A DNA stretch of 64,000 nucleotides from Nitrospirales bacterium. Its GTDB lineage: Bacteria; Nitrospirota; Nitrospiria; Nitrospirales; UBA8639. Under the pieces are notes generated by a model. The model saw only the letters and a program-made list of their open reading frames with translations. It was not told the DNA's origin and made no database searches. Shown here one piece after another: positions 36,813-46,552 of the stretch. Made by a program: the position numbers and the translations under genes. Where the stretch lies: positions 1 to 64,000 of the forward strand of contig JALDRK010000002.1 of the NCBI GenBank assembly GCA_031315915.1, written 5' to 3'. How positions within the stretch are numbered: position 1 is the first letter of the stretch; every line of letters begins with the position of its first letter.

Positions 36813-38474
36813 TTAAGCCTTCGCGAACGTTGCAGGTCCTTCCGCTTTGGCGGCCTGTTGAAGCGCATCCAGTCGGGTTTCGTAGCGATGGCCGGGACGA
36901 ATATGAGCGAGCACACCCAGCCCCTGCAGGACCGCCTCCACCTTCGGTTGCATCCCCACGAAAAACAGATGCTGCTTATGGGCCCGGATAATCCGTAACA
37001 TATCTTCGATGGCCAGAGCCGCCGTGCCGTCGATCATCGGCACATCGGATAGGTCCAGGATACAACTGGTAAATTTTTTCAGGCCCGGCACCGTTTCCAA
37101 GCGACGCACCATGTTTTTGGCCGAGCCGAAACTCATGGGGCCATCCACATGAATGAGGACGATCCGCCCCTGAGCCCGATCCAACACGTCGGCTTCTTCC
37201 GGTGTCAGCGGCGTTTCCTCATGGGCCTTGGTGATGACGGACATCGTACCCAATTGCAGATCCGCCATTTCCTTGACGAATAAGAGACTGGCCAACACCA
37301 CCCCGACACCGACGGCAGTAATCAGATCAACCAACACCGTCACCAGAAACACGACCACCATGATGCCCACGTCCATGCGCGGAGCCTCGGCGACATGCCG
37401 TAAGAACCGCCAATCGATAATGTCCACGCCCACCTTCAGGAGAATCCCGGCCAGGACAGCCAAAGGAATTTGTTCGGCCAGGGGTCCCAACCACAGGAGA
37501 GTCGCCAACAGGACAAGCCCCATCAACGCTCCCGACAACGGCGTTCGGCCTCCCGATCGAATATTGGCCACGGAACGCATCGTGGCCCCCGCACCGGGCA
37601 ATCCTCCGAACAGGCCGGATACCATATTGCCGATGCCCTGACCGATTAATTCGCGATTGGAATTATGTTGCGTGCGGGTCATGTTGTCGCAGACTAATGA
37701 GGTCAGCAAGCTATCGATCGCCCCCATCAGGGCAATGACACACGCGCCTTCAATCATGATCGGGATCATCTCAAGTCGAACGCCGGGCAGCACCAGGGAG
37801 GGAAAACCTGCCGGAACAGTTCCGATCACGGGAGCTTCAGGAACGAACCAGGCCGCCAACGGGGTACACACCAGCAAGGCCAGGAGTGGAGGCGGGATCA
37901 CCGACCCGATGGATTTGGGGGTCAATGCCGATATCCCCAACGCCAGGCCTCCCAGGAGCAAAAACCGTCCACTTGAGGTCAAGGAGAAACCCGGGATGGC
38001 GACCAGATTTGCCAGCACTCCGCTGGCCGCGTCGTGTCCGATCAACGGGCCGATTTGCAAGATGATGATGATCGCGCCAATGCCGCTCATAAATCCGGAA
38101 ATCACCGGATAAGGCATCAGGCTAATGTACCGTCCCACACCCATGACGCCCAACAGGATTAAGCCTACCCCGCCGAGAATCACTGTGGTAAAGGCCAGCG
38201 ACAGATCATGACCAAGGTCGATCAACAATCCCGCAAAGACCACGGTGAGGGGACCTGTCGGGCCGGAGGCTTGCGCCGGTGTGCCGCCGAATAACGCGGC
38301 AAAAAATCCCACAAAAATGGCCCCATACAGCCCCGCCACCGCTCCGGCGCCGGACGCCACGCCAAACGCTAACGCGAGTGGAAGGGCAATGACCGCAGCC
38401 ACGACTCCGCCGAACGCATCTCCCCGAAGATTCTTGAAATGTACACCATGAATAAGATTCATTCCTGAGTTCAT
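36813..38474 (-). CDS. SulP family anion transporter with STAS domain
   Basis: A ~553-residue inner-membrane transporter. The N-terminal ~400 residues hold 12-14 TM segments ('GGVVAAVIALPLALAFGVAS', 'ASGPTGPLTVVFAGLL', 'GLFGGLPGAGATMRSVANI'). The C-terminal ~150 residues are a STAS domain ('RIVLIHVDGPMSFGSAKN', 'CILDLSDVPMIDGTAALAIE'). Anions such as sulfate or bicarbonate are typical substrates; none can be singled out. The ATG at 38474 is chosen from several; the frame is open from 38519. Confidence 0.92.
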   Translation of the reverse strand: MNSGMNLIHGVHFKNLRGDAFGGVVAAVIALPLALAFGVASGAGAVAGLYGAIFVGFFAALFGGTPAQASGPTGPLTVVFAGLLIDLGHDLSLAFTTVILGGVGLILLGVMGVGRYISLMPYPVISGFMSGIGAIIIILQIGPLIGHDAASGVLANLVAIPGFSLTSSGRFLLLGGLALGISALTPKSIGSVIPPPLLALLVCTPLAAWFVPEAPVIGTVPAGFPSLVLPGVRLEMIPIMIEGACVIALMGAIDSLLTSLVCDNMTRTQHNSNRELIGQGIGNMVSGLFGGLPGAGATMRSVANIRSGGRTPLSGALMGLVLLATLLWLGPLAEQIPLAVLAGILLKVGVDIIDWRFLRHVAEAPRMDVGIMVVVFLVTVLVDLITAVGVGVVLASLLFVKEMADLQLGTMSVITKAHEETPLTPEEADVLDRAQGRIVLIHVDGPMSFGSAKNMVRRLETVPGLKKFTSCILDLSDVPMIDGTAALAIEDMLRIIRAHKQHLFFVGMQPKVEAVLQGLGVLAHIRPGHRYETRLDALQQAAKAEGPATFAKA

Positions 38475-38611
38475 AGCATTCCACTCACCGATCCGTCGTC
38501 GGTTGATCTTCAGGCACATGCCTGAGAACGGGCTTGCGCGAACGGATCATTCTTTTTTATATACCATCACAGACCTGGGAACACACCTTCTTGTCAAAAA
38601 GGACGGACCAG

Positions 38612-38926
38612 ATGACCTTACGGAGCCACGCCGAAGCCCTTTATCACGGAATACGATCTCTCCTGGGCGAGCATGATGCAATCACGGTTCAGACGAAATT
38701 GGAACGTGAACTCCGACATGTTCTGCCCGCGTGGTCCGACGACAAACCTACCGTTCCGGGTTGGTACTGGCACAAAGCCCCGGGCGTGAGCGAACCCCGA
38801 TTAGTGTTGGTCGGTCACGGCCGCATCGACACCAAACTCATGGCCGACCTGGGTCCCCCCAATCATTTGGTGGACGTCCTTCGCATTGCCGGCCAATGGG
38901 CCGGCCCCTTGTTGCCGCCTGGATGA
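38612..38926 (+). CDS. Hypothetical protein
   Basis: A 104-residue soluble protein, 'LYHGIRSLLGEHDAIT' helical at the start, then 'TVPGWYWHKAPGVSEPR', a Trp-rich middle and 'VDVLRIAGQWAGPLLPPG' at the end. No family recognised. The ATG at 38612 follows AAGGACGG; the frame is open from 38534. Between divergent SulP and convergent VTT genes. Confidence 0.6.
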   Translation: MTLRSHAEALYHGIRSLLGEHDAITVQTKLERELRHVLPAWSDDKPTVPGWYWHKAPGVSEPRLVLVGHGRIDTKLMADLGPPNHLVDVLRIAGQWAGPLLPPG

Positions 38927-38973
38927 CTCGAGACGAAACTGCGCATCATCGTGCCGACACGGCGGAGCAGGGG

Positions 38974-39558
38974 TTACGGAAAATGGTCCAACACCTGCTT
39001 GAACACGATTTCGAAAAAGTAACAGTAGAGAAAAATAGGGATGGGTAAGCCCAGCACGGTGCCTAAGAGGTAGTGACGAAAGCGCACATCGGCCAGAGCC
39101 AGAGCGTAATTGAGGACGGGAAGCGTTTGAAACATCAAGCGTAACAGTGTCACGGAGATAATCGGCCGGTCATCCAGATGCGCAAATACCCGATCCGCCC
39201 ATCGATGGTTCAGCGTGCGTAGGGCATTGCCGCCGATCTTTCGAATGATGACATAACTCACGATGGAAGACACCACACCGGCCGTCAACGTGGCCAGGCC
39301 TCCCCACTCTTTCCCGAGCGCAAAGACCGCTCCGACCAAAAAAATCCATCCGGGAATATACAGCAGATTGCCCACGCTGAAGGCTAGGCAGAACAGTCCG
39401 ATGCCCCACCAGTGATATTCCCAAAACAACGAGCGAATGTCTTGAGGAGACAATCGAGATCGAAGTCCCGTACTTTCCACCACAACAAACACGATCAGAA
39501 AGAATCCGGCGAGATAGAGGAGTTTTCTGGCCGGAGTGATGGTGGAAGACACAGCCAT
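38974..39558 (-). CDS. VTT-domain (TVP38/TMEM64, DedA-like) membrane protein
   Basis: A 194-residue inner-membrane protein. 'YIPGWIFLVGAVFALGKEWG' and 'GGLATLTAGVVSSIVSYVII' carry the VTT/SNARE-associated domain, and 'LLRLMFQTLPVLNYALALADV' is the typical proline re-entrant segment. Family members act in lipid scrambling or membrane homeostasis. Last gene of the leftward set HEAT-VTT, 52 bp after the HEAT gene stop. Confidence 0.9.
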   Translation of the reverse strand: MAVSSTITPARKLLYLAGFFLIVFVVVESTGLRSRLSPQDIRSLFWEYHWWGIGLFCLAFSVGNLLYIPGWIFLVGAVFALGKEWGGLATLTAGVVSSIVSYVIIRKIGGNALRTLNHRWADRVFAHLDDRPIISVTLLRLMFQTLPVLNYALALADVRFRHYLLGTVLGLPIPIFLYCYFFEIVFKQVLDHFP

Positions 39559-39610
39559 GGTTGCCTACGGCCTGAGGCCTACACAAGAAACAGCCTCTCA
39601 TCCCGTCATG

Positions 39611-40702
39611 TCAGATTTGCACATGCTCAAGAAGTTTGAAGACCACACTAACCGCTTCGCGAAGCGCCTGCATCTTCTCGGACGGGTCCCGATAAATCCA
39701 GATTTTGGCTTGCAGCAGGTCCAGGAAACGAAGAACCCGATCTGAATGACTTTCGCCCAAGGACCAGACCACTGCCGTGAGCACCGGAAATTCAATATCA
39801 TCGGATGAGGCAATCGTCTCCACAGCCGTGGCCAGATACTCCAGCATCGGTTCAAATGCGGCCGGGTTTCCCGTGGCGCCTTCAATCCGGCCGATTCCCC
39901 TGGCTGCGGCCGCCCGAACCGACTGCGTCTGTTTCCGATCCTGAAACAAGGCCACCAAATGAGGCAATCCTTCTTCCCCCGCCGTCGCCAGGGCTTCGAT
40001 CGCTTCCACCGGAAAGTTCGGCCGTTGAATAAGGGTCAACAGAACGGGAAGAAATGTGGAACCGGAAAAGGTCGACAACTGCCGGATGATCAGTTGCTGT
40101 TGAGCGAGCTGGATGTCCGGGTCCAACAGCATCGAGGCTAATCGCGATGCTTGGCCCCAGTCGGCCATAACCAGGAACGGAAACTCCGATCGGGCCACCT
40201 CATGAAGCAGTGCCGTAAACACGGCACTGTGTTCAAATACCTCACCCGACTGTCGGATCTGGGTTTTTTCGTCCGAAACAGGTCCCCGTACCTCCGTGCT
40301 CCACCCCAAATCCATACCATGCAAACGATATCGGAACCGGCAGGCCGGGCCATGCCACAGACGGGCAGGAGCCCCTTCGATTTCGGCATCTCCACCGCCA
40401 CGCGTGATTCCCATAAATCGTTTCCGCTCCTCACAAAACACGCGAAACTCTACGTCATGCGGATCGGTGGAATCGGTCACAACCGAAAAGCCCAGATCCT
40501 GAAACCGTTTCGTCACCAGGGCATTCAGTTTCTCTGACTGGACAAAATCGTTCTCCGTCAGGACGCTGGAAGTAAGCAGGATGGTTTGAATGTGAGCTAA
40601 TTGGGAGAGTTGTTCGGAGGAAAGATGCACTCGCCGGGCCATGCTATCGGCAGGTTGAGTGAAGAGGCTTACCACAGACAGGCACACGAACATTCGAAGC
40701 AT
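39611..40702 (-). CDS. Exported HEAT-repeat-containing protein
   Basis: A 363-residue protein with a short N-terminal signal peptide ('MFVCLSVVSLFTQPADSMA'). The first half is unassigned, with 'SEKLNALVTKRFQDLGFSVV'. The second half holds HEAT-like repeats ('AIEALATAGEEGLPHLVALF', 'SVRAAAARGIGRIEGA'). Extracytoplasmic scaffold is inferred. It is 45 bp downstream of csaA. Confidence 0.75.
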   Translation of the reverse strand: MLRMFVCLSVVSLFTQPADSMARRVHLSSEQLSQLAHIQTILLTSSVLTENDFVQSEKLNALVTKRFQDLGFSVVTDSTDPHDVEFRVFCEERKRFMGITRGGGDAEIEGAPARLWHGPACRFRYRLHGMDLGWSTEVRGPVSDEKTQIRQSGEVFEHSAVFTALLHEVARSEFPFLVMADWGQASRLASMLLDPDIQLAQQQLIIRQLSTFSGSTFLPVLLTLIQRPNFPVEAIEALATAGEEGLPHLVALFQDRKQTQSVRAAAARGIGRIEGATGNPAAFEPMLEYLATAVETIASSDDIEFPVLTAVVWSLGESHSDRVLRFLDLLQAKIWIYRDPSEKMQALREAVSVVFKLLEHVQI

Positions 40703-40747
40703 AGACGCCCTCCTGGAGAAAAGGTTGGCGGATCTAGAACCTCAGGC

Positions 40748-41086
40748 TTACAACATCTTCGTCCCCAGGGGAACCGGCTTGTCAGGGATACACAACGCCA
40801 CCTCCCCACTGACCGTATGAAATCCGGTGACCAGGCATTCGGACTTCACCGGACCGATTTGCTTGGGCGGAAAATTGACCACAGCGACGACAAGCTTGCC
40901 TTCTAACTCTTCCGGTCGATAGAGATGCGTGATTTGCGCGCTTGACTTTTTCATGCCGATTCCCTCTCCGAAATCCACCTGCAGCAGGTAGGCCGGTTTT
41001 CTGGCTTCAGGAAACGGCGCGGCACTGACAATGCGCCCGACCCGCAATTCGACTTTGGTGAAATCGTCCCAAGAGATGGTTTGCAC
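40748..41086 (-). CDS. csaA: CsaA-like tRNA-binding domain protein
   Basis: A ~112-residue OB-fold protein. 'TISWDDFTKVELRVGRIVSA', 'GIGMKKSSAQITHLY' and 'VAVVNFPPKQIGPVKSE' are signatures of the CsaA/EMAP-II tRNA-binding family, a small chaperone in Bacillus. The GTG at 41086 after GGGAG fits the usual family start; an in-frame ATG at 41116 or 41131 would give a longer N-terminus. Cytoplasmic. Confidence 0.85.
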   Translation of the reverse strand: MQTISWDDFTKVELRVGRIVSAAPFPEARKPAYLLQVDFGEGIGMKKSSAQITHLYRPEELEGKLVVAVVNFPPKQIGPVKSECLVTGFHTVSGEVALCIPDKPVPLGTKML

Positions 41087-41184
41087 CTCGCACTCCCTAC
41101 CCAACCGTTGTGCCATGGACGCATTCCGCAAAATTCGCGTCTACCGCATGGTGTGGATCAGCGTCCCAATCATGTTCTCCACGA

Positions 41185-42231
41185 TCATCTTGAGAGGGAA
41201 GCCAGGTCGATGACAAACCGGAACCGCACATCCCCTTTGAGCATTCGTTCGTACGCCTCATTGATCTCCTGGATTTTCACGGTTTCAATATCACAGACGA
41301 TCCCCTTGTCGGCACAATAGTTCAACATCTCCTGCGTTTCCCGTATCCCGCCGATGAGCGATCCCACCAAACGACGTCGGCGCAAGACCAGTCCGAAGCC
41401 CATAATCGACAAGGGTTCCGGCGGGGCCCCGACCATGATATACGTGCCATCCGTCTTAAGGAGGGTTAATCCGGTATTGAGATCGTGTTCGGCCGAAGCC
41501 GTATCGATAATGAAGTCGAACGATCCCGTTAGCCGACTCGACTCATTCAGACCTCCCATCGCCACAAAATCCTTCGCTCCTAATCGTTCTGCCTCGGCCT
41601 TCTTCCGGTCGTTGCGACTGAGTACCGTCACGTCGGCACCAAAGGCCTTCCCGAATTTCACCGCCATGTGACCTAGCCCGCCGAGTCCGACCACTGCCAG
41701 CCGATGCCCTTTTCCGACGCCCCAATTGCGCAGCGGGGAATACGTGGTAATTCCCGCGCAGAGCAACGGCGCCGCCCCGTCAGGAGCCAAGGCCGGGGGA
41801 ATGGTCAGTAAATATTGCTCATCAACCACAATCTGGTTGGAATATCCCCCATAGGTCGGCTGTCCCTGTCTATCAAGGCCGTTATAGGTCAGAATCATGC
41901 CCGTGGCACAATATTGTTCGTCACCCTTGAGACAAGCCGGACATGTCCGGCATGAATCCACAAAACAGCCCACCCCCACCATGTCACCTTCTTTGACCTT
42001 TTTTACATCCGCACCGATTTTCACAACCGTGCCCACAATTTCATGGCCGGGCACCATGGGAAAGATCGCTCCCCCCCATTCGTCACGGGCCTGATGAAGA
42101 TCCGAATGACACACGCCGCAATAGGCAATCTGGATGAGCACATCTTTTCCACCCACTTCCCGCCGTTCAAAGCTGAAGGGTTGCAAAGCCTCTCCGGCCT
42201 TCATGGCGGCATACCCGTTTGTGACTCCCAT
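41185..42231 (-). CDS. Zinc-dependent alcohol dehydrogenase / aldehyde reductase
   Basis: A ~348-residue MDR enzyme of the YahK/CAD type. 'YCGVCHSDLHQARDEWG' (catalytic Cys), 'VPGHEIVG' and 'CRTCPACLKGDEQYC' (structural zinc Cys set), and Rossmann 'VVGLGGLGHMAVKFGKAFG'. NADP preference is common in this group. The ATG at 42231 follows AAAGGAAT; the frame is open to 42303. It lies 58 bp after the CBS gene stop. Confidence 0.92.
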   Translation of the reverse strand: MGVTNGYAAMKAGEALQPFSFERREVGGKDVLIQIAYCGVCHSDLHQARDEWGGAIFPMVPGHEIVGTVVKIGADVKKVKEGDMVGVGCFVDSCRTCPACLKGDEQYCATGMILTYNGLDRQGQPTYGGYSNQIVVDEQYLLTIPPALAPDGAAPLLCAGITTYSPLRNWGVGKGHRLAVVGLGGLGHMAVKFGKAFGADVTVLSRNDRKKAEAERLGAKDFVAMGGLNESSRLTGSFDFIIDTASAEHDLNTGLTLLKTDGTYIMVGAPPEPLSIMGFGLVLRRRRLVGSLIGGIRETQEMLNYCADKGIVCDIETVKIQEINEAYERMLKGDVRFRFVIDLASLSR

Positions 42232-42289
42232 AACTCGTATTCCTTTATCGTTCGTCTTTCGTAAAACGGACCAGCCGGGGAAGAAGGCC

Positions 42290-43141
42290 CTAGGCTTGCT
42301 CACTGAGAAATCGCGGACGATCCCGGACCGAAATCATTCTCACCAGGTCCCTGACGGACAAAATCCCGACAATTTTCCGGTTTTCGGTAATCGGCAAATG
42401 CCGGATATGTTTTTCGGCCATGAGGTCGCTGGCATCATGGACCGTGCGGTTAATATCGATTTCTATCAGAGTTTGTGTCATGACGGTGCCCACACGAATT
42501 TCCGCAGGATCCTGATTGTGCGCCATACTCTTCTGGATCAAATCGCGTTCGGTGATAATACCCGTCACTTCTCCGGCCTGGGTGACCATGAGGGCGCCGA
42601 TCCGTTTGTCCGCCATCAGCTTCGCCGCGGTCATGACGGAGGCTTCACGATCCACACACTGGATATCCCGCCGCATCAACACGCTGAGAGGTCTGTACAC
42701 ATCATCAAGATCCCGGATTGGGCCTTTCTCCGCATACACAAAATGTTTCACCAGGTCGCGGATGGAAATCAGCCCTACGATCGAATTCCCCTCTGACACA
42801 CACAGATGACGGATGCCGTGCTTCTCCATAAAATGACTGGCATCAAGCATCGTGCGATCGGAGGGGATGGACAGTAAGGGACCGGCCATCACCTGTCCCA
42901 CTGTCGTTCCCGTCACCGTCAGACCTTTGGCCATCACCCGGCGGATTAAATCCGATTCCGACAGGAGCCCGATAACGTTCGAGTGTCGAGGCTCCTTCTC
43001 TGCCGGGTACACCACGAGACTCCCGATCCGTCTGGCAGCCATGAGGCCGGCCGCATTCAGCACACTGGCGTCCTCGCTCACACCTCCAAGATCGCGCTGC
43101 ATACAATGCCCGATGGTTTCTCGAAAATCGACCGTCATCAT
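42290..43141 (-). CDS. Protein with four CBS domains
   Basis: A 283-residue protein made of four CBS domains ('GHCMQRDLGGVSEDASVLN', 'VGQVMAGPLLSIPSDRTML', 'LMRRDIQCVDREASVMTAA', 'VGTVMTQTLIEIDINRTVH'). Soluble, likely an adenine-nucleotide sensor by analogy. It may be co-transcribed with the downstream dehydrogenase. Relative to the two-CBS protein at 5197 it looks like a doubled form. Confidence 0.93.
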   Translation of the reverse strand: MMTVDFRETIGHCMQRDLGGVSEDASVLNAAGLMAARRIGSLVVYPAEKEPRHSNVIGLLSESDLIRRVMAKGLTVTGTTVGQVMAGPLLSIPSDRTMLDASHFMEKHGIRHLCVSEGNSIVGLISIRDLVKHFVYAEKGPIRDLDDVYRPLSVLMRRDIQCVDREASVMTAAKLMADKRIGALMVTQAGEVTGIITERDLIQKSMAHNQDPAEIRVGTVMTQTLIEIDINRTVHDASDLMAEKHIRHLPITENRKIVGILSVRDLVRMISVRDRPRFLSEQA

Positions 43142-43274
43142 CGTTCCTTCTGCAACACGAGGTTCAGACCGATGCCGGCATCCCCGTCTGATCGATCATT
43201 TTCTTCGTTCCTGGACTCCTCGACCCCGCGATGAATTCGTCCGACACTCCGTCCACCGACAGGCCACAACCGGG

Positions 43275-43576
43275 TCAGGACGCTTCCTGTTCTTGAATGA
43301 ACTGTCGCGCATTGACCAATTCCTCATACGAACACAGTTGATTCTTCACCAGAATATGTTCGATGGCGGCAATCCGGAACATCACTTCGGGCAGCATGAT
43401 GTCAAGCCGTTCGTTCAGCGCGTCAAGCGTTTTCACCGTTACTGCGGGCGAACGGGTTGTGCGCCTGCGGGCCAACAGCTTTGTTTTGTCGGCGCGGATC
43501 CTTTTTGGAGAAGAGGAAGTTTTTTCTTCGCAGGGTTTTCGTCGATTGACGTGCTGCCTTTTTCTTTTGATGCCAT
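43275..43576 (-). pseudogene. Hypothetical protein with frameshift in an A-run
   Basis: GGAGGG then TATA precede an ATG at 43576 that opens 'MASKEKGSTSIDENPAKKK'. After the A-run (T-run 43520-43525 on the plus strand) this frame runs to a stop, while the adjacent frame continues 'TSSSPKRIRADKTKLLARRR' and a conserved-looking end ('FRIAAIEHILVKNQLCSYEE', 'LVNARQFIQEQEAS'). Adding one A gives a ~100-residue protein. Family not recognised. One missing base in a homopolymer may be a sequencing error. Confidence 0.6.
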
Positions 43577-43750
43577 TATACCCTCCAATAACAACCATGG
43601 ACTTCACATCGAACATCCGAACGCGCCTATCTGCGCCCTGCCGCTTCCAACTGCGCTGACCGACTACTATACACGACCAGGCCCCATTTTCCGAATGCCG
43701 GGCATTTGGGTATGGAACATCAGCGCGCATCATGCCCTTGCTCCACCTCC

Positions 43751-44362
43751 TTACACCAGGCTTTTCAATTCAAGATTGATGGTGCGCTCACATTCCTGGC
43801 AAATCCCATGGGTCAGTCGTGGCATCTCCGCGCCTCCAAGAAGATCCATCCGCTTGATCGCTTCCTCCAACTCGACCCATTCCTCTGTCGGCAGACAGGC
43901 TTTGATACACCAGCTGCACATCCTGAGAAGGGGTTCGCCTCTCTGGACGTCAGGATCGAGCAGGGCGACCGGTTCCCGGAGTTCTTCGCGAATGGGATGG
44001 GTGGAAAGCATCAATGACCCCTCAAGAAGAGGAGAAAGAGTCATCAGAAAATACCGGCGACAGACGGGGGAATCGCACCGGAACCTGAACACCATCGTGT
44101 GATGTTTGGTCCTGACCATTTTAAAAATCTGAGCATACAGATGCCTGAGATCCTCCCCATCGATGAAATCCCATAGCGACTTTCCAATAACAAACGCACG
44201 ATTCAAATGCGCCCCGTCATTCTGGCAGGCAAACTGCAGCCACGCTTCATTAATAAACCGGATGTGATCGGCACTGTCGATGGTATATTGAATCTGACAT
44301 GGGCTGCCGGAAGCTCCAAGGTATTGATGCCTCCCCACATAGGTCGCCGGTGTGTGGGTCAT
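43751..44362 (-). CDS. PAS-like domain protein with C-terminal Cys motifs
   Basis: A 203-residue soluble protein. The N-terminal part ('YTIDSADHIRFINEAWLQFA', 'VIGKSLWDFIDGEDLRHLY', 'VFRFRCDSPVCRRYFLMTL') reads as a PAS-like sensor domain. The C-terminal part has 'MCSWCIKACL', 'VELEEAIKRMDLL', 'THGICQECERTI', two CxxC pairs that could bind zinc. No output domain, so it may act on a partner. Divergent from the aldo/keto reductase gene. Confidence 0.78.
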   Translation of the reverse strand: MTHTPATYVGRHQYLGASGSPCQIQYTIDSADHIRFINEAWLQFACQNDGAHLNRAFVIGKSLWDFIDGEDLRHLYAQIFKMVRTKHHTMVFRFRCDSPVCRRYFLMTLSPLLEGSLMLSTHPIREELREPVALLDPDVQRGEPLLRMCSWCIKACLPTEEWVELEEAIKRMDLLGGAEMPRLTHGICQECERTINLELKSLV

Positions 44363-44528
44363 CTTACGCCAAACGGCAAGACAGTTCCACCTAAAACGGA
44401 TCGAGAGGACTTTGCGCGAATGGAGGGCACGTTCACATCACGTGGCATCAGCCATCCCCGAACATCTGGAACCCGCACGGGAGACATTGGTAAAGTGACA
44501 CAGCTCATCTGTCCGTAAAGGAGCCGTT

Positions 44529-45497
44529 ATGAAATACCGCCATCTCGGTCGATCAGGACTCAAAGTCAGCCGCTTATGTCTGGGCACGATGAATTTCGGC
44601 CCCTTCACTTCGGAGGCAGACAGTGACAATATTATGGACCGAGCCTTGGAACTGGGCATCAATTTTTTCGACACGGCCGATGTCTATGGCAAACAACCCG
44701 GACAAGGCATCACGGAACAGATCATTGGGCGCTGGTTCGCCCAGGGAGGCCGGCGGGAGAAAGTCGTGCTCTCCACCAAAGTCTTTGGACGCATGGGAGA
44801 CTGGCCCAATGAATCCCGATTATCCGCCTTGCATATCAAACAGGCCTGCGAAGCCAGTCTTCGGCGGTTACAAACCGACCGCATCGATCTGTATCAAATG
44901 CATCATGTGGATCGGCGCACGCCCTGGGAGGAAATCTGGCAGGCCATGGAGCAGCTCTACCGGGAAGGCAAAATTCTCTATGTGGGCAGCAGTAATTTTG
45001 CCGGGTGGCATGTAGCGCAGGCCCAGGAAGTGGCCAAAGCCCGGCATTTCATGGGACTCGTGTCCGAACAAAGCCTGTACAACCTGAATGAACGGATGAT
45101 TGAGCTGGAGGTCATACCGGCCTGCGAGTCATACGGCATCGGCCTGTTGCCGTGGAGTCCGTTGGCCCGCGGCCTGCTGGCCGGCGGAGGGGAACAAGTT
45201 TCCGACGGACGGCGGGCCGATGATGAACTCAAACAGGATGTGGAAAAATTCCGGTCTCGCCTGGATCAATATGAAACCACCTGCCGACACCTGGGAGAAA
45301 AACCCGCGGATGTCGCCCTGGCCTGGCTGCTGCATCAACCGGTGGTCACCGCCCCCATCATCGGTCCCCGCACCATGGAACAATTGGATGGTGCCATGCA
45401 TGCCTTAGACGTGACCCTAGCGCCGGAACTCTTAAAACGCCTGGACGATATTTTCCCCGGCCCCGGCGGCCGCGCCCCTGAAGCCTACGCCTGGTAA
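44529..45497 (+). CDS. Aldo/keto reductase
   Basis: A 322-residue (beta/alpha)8 NADPH oxidoreductase. 'YRHLGRSGLKVSRLCLGTMN', 'INFFDTADVYG' (catalytic Asp/Tyr), 'VVLSTKVFG' (Lys), 'IDLYQMHHVD' (His) and 'LYVGSSNFAGW' are present, with C-terminal cofactor motif 'TAPIIGPRTMEQLD'. Length normal. GGAG upstream of the ATG. Substrate unknown; detoxification of aldehydes is typical. Confidence 0.95.
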   Translation: MKYRHLGRSGLKVSRLCLGTMNFGPFTSEADSDNIMDRALELGINFFDTADVYGKQPGQGITEQIIGRWFAQGGRREKVVLSTKVFGRMGDWPNESRLSALHIKQACEASLRRLQTDRIDLYQMHHVDRRTPWEEIWQAMEQLYREGKILYVGSSNFAGWHVAQAQEVAKARHFMGLVSEQSLYNLNERMIELEVIPACESYGIGLLPWSPLARGLLAGGGEQVSDGRRADDELKQDVEKFRSRLDQYETTCRHLGEKPADVALAWLLHQPVVTAPIIGPRTMEQLDGAMHALDVTLAPELLKRLDDIFPGPGGRAPEAYAW

Positions 45498-45562
45498 CAT
45501 TCCCCCACCCGCCGCACCATGTCTCGATCTACTCCAACTCGTAATGTGATATTCCCACGCTC

Positions 45563-46216
45563 ATGAACTTTATCCTTCACAAACAAGATGAGCATTTGCA
45601 ATTGATCGATCAGGATGAACCCAGCCTCACACCCTTCGTTATCGATTTCGTCTCAGGCAAATTAGACTATCGGAGAAAATATGGACACGCAGGCGGCGAG
45701 GCCATCAGCGAAACCGTCGGAATTAAAAAAGGCCAACGCCCGAATGTTGGATGCCGCCGGGTGGGGTCGCGATGCGTTTGTGTTGGCCACCATGGGATGC
45801 CGCGTGCATATGATCGAACGCTCGGACATCATTGGCCGACTTCTGGAAGACACGCCGGAGCCAGAGAAGATAAAAAAATCGGTAAATTAATACACGAAAA
45901 ACTGTCGCTGACATGCGGAGATAGCCAGCAGGTCTTGCTGGAGGTCCCGTTCGAACCCGAGGTGATTTATCTCGATCCCATGTTTCCCCAGAAAGAAAAA
46001 TCGGCCCTCGTCAAAAAAGACATGCGCATCCTACAAACCGTCGTAGAGCCGGACGGGGATGCCAATGCGTTATTGAAGCTGGCGATGACTATCGCCACCA
46101 AAGCGGGTAGTCGTGAAGCGCCCGGCCTATGCCAACTTTTGGCCGTCTCACCCCCAGACCTCCATCAAAACAAAAAACACCGCTTCGACATCTACCTCAC
46201 GAAACCTAATCCTTGA
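45563..46216 (+). pseudogene. rsmJ: 16S rRNA m2G1516 methyltransferase RsmJ, multiply frameshifted
   Basis: SAM-dependent rRNA methyltransferase. The open frame carries the start ('LQLIDQDEPSLTPFVIDFVS') and 'VIYLDPMFPQKEKSALVKKD', but the SAM-binding part '[20 protein letters not shown]' lies in another frame (45681-45890) and 'VVVKRPAYANFWPSHPQTS' in a third (near 46100-46180); the last 'HRFDIYLTKP' is back in the first. That needs four or more small indels, with one residue missing where 'DATAG' is expected. Each segment stays family-like, so recent mutation or assembly error. Confidence 0.8.
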
Positions 46217-46552
46217 AACACCTCCCGGACTTTTCCGTAAAACATTTTCAAAAGCCATCTTGAATGTTTCATCCTATCCTCAGTGCAGCTTTGTCATTCT
46301 GTCCTCTTCTTTTCATCCTGAGCCAGGCCGAAGAACTTCGTCACACGGTGGAGAAACCCCGTAACTCCAATTCTCCCCTGACCTCGAAATTTCCAGGGCA
46401 ACATTCCCATTTATCCACGCTTCATAATTCATTCCAGACCCTAAATTTTCCCTGTACTTATTTCAAGTCTTCCGGTACATTTCCGAAAATCCATTTTTGC
46501 TCCTACATGCCAAACTCTATGGACATTACCTGAACAACCCCCTGGCAGGTTC
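46217..46552. other. Spacer between rsmJ and hsdR with a dispersed repeat
   Basis: No gene seen. 46313-46344 has TCATCCTGAG then CGAAGAACTTCG, a relaxed copy of the type B repeat. A weak GCAGG precedes hsdR. Confidence 0.45.

Noticed and set aside
46313-46344. Transposon end at the hsdR border
   Set aside because: Only a relaxed dispersed repeat; no transposase or target duplication was visible.
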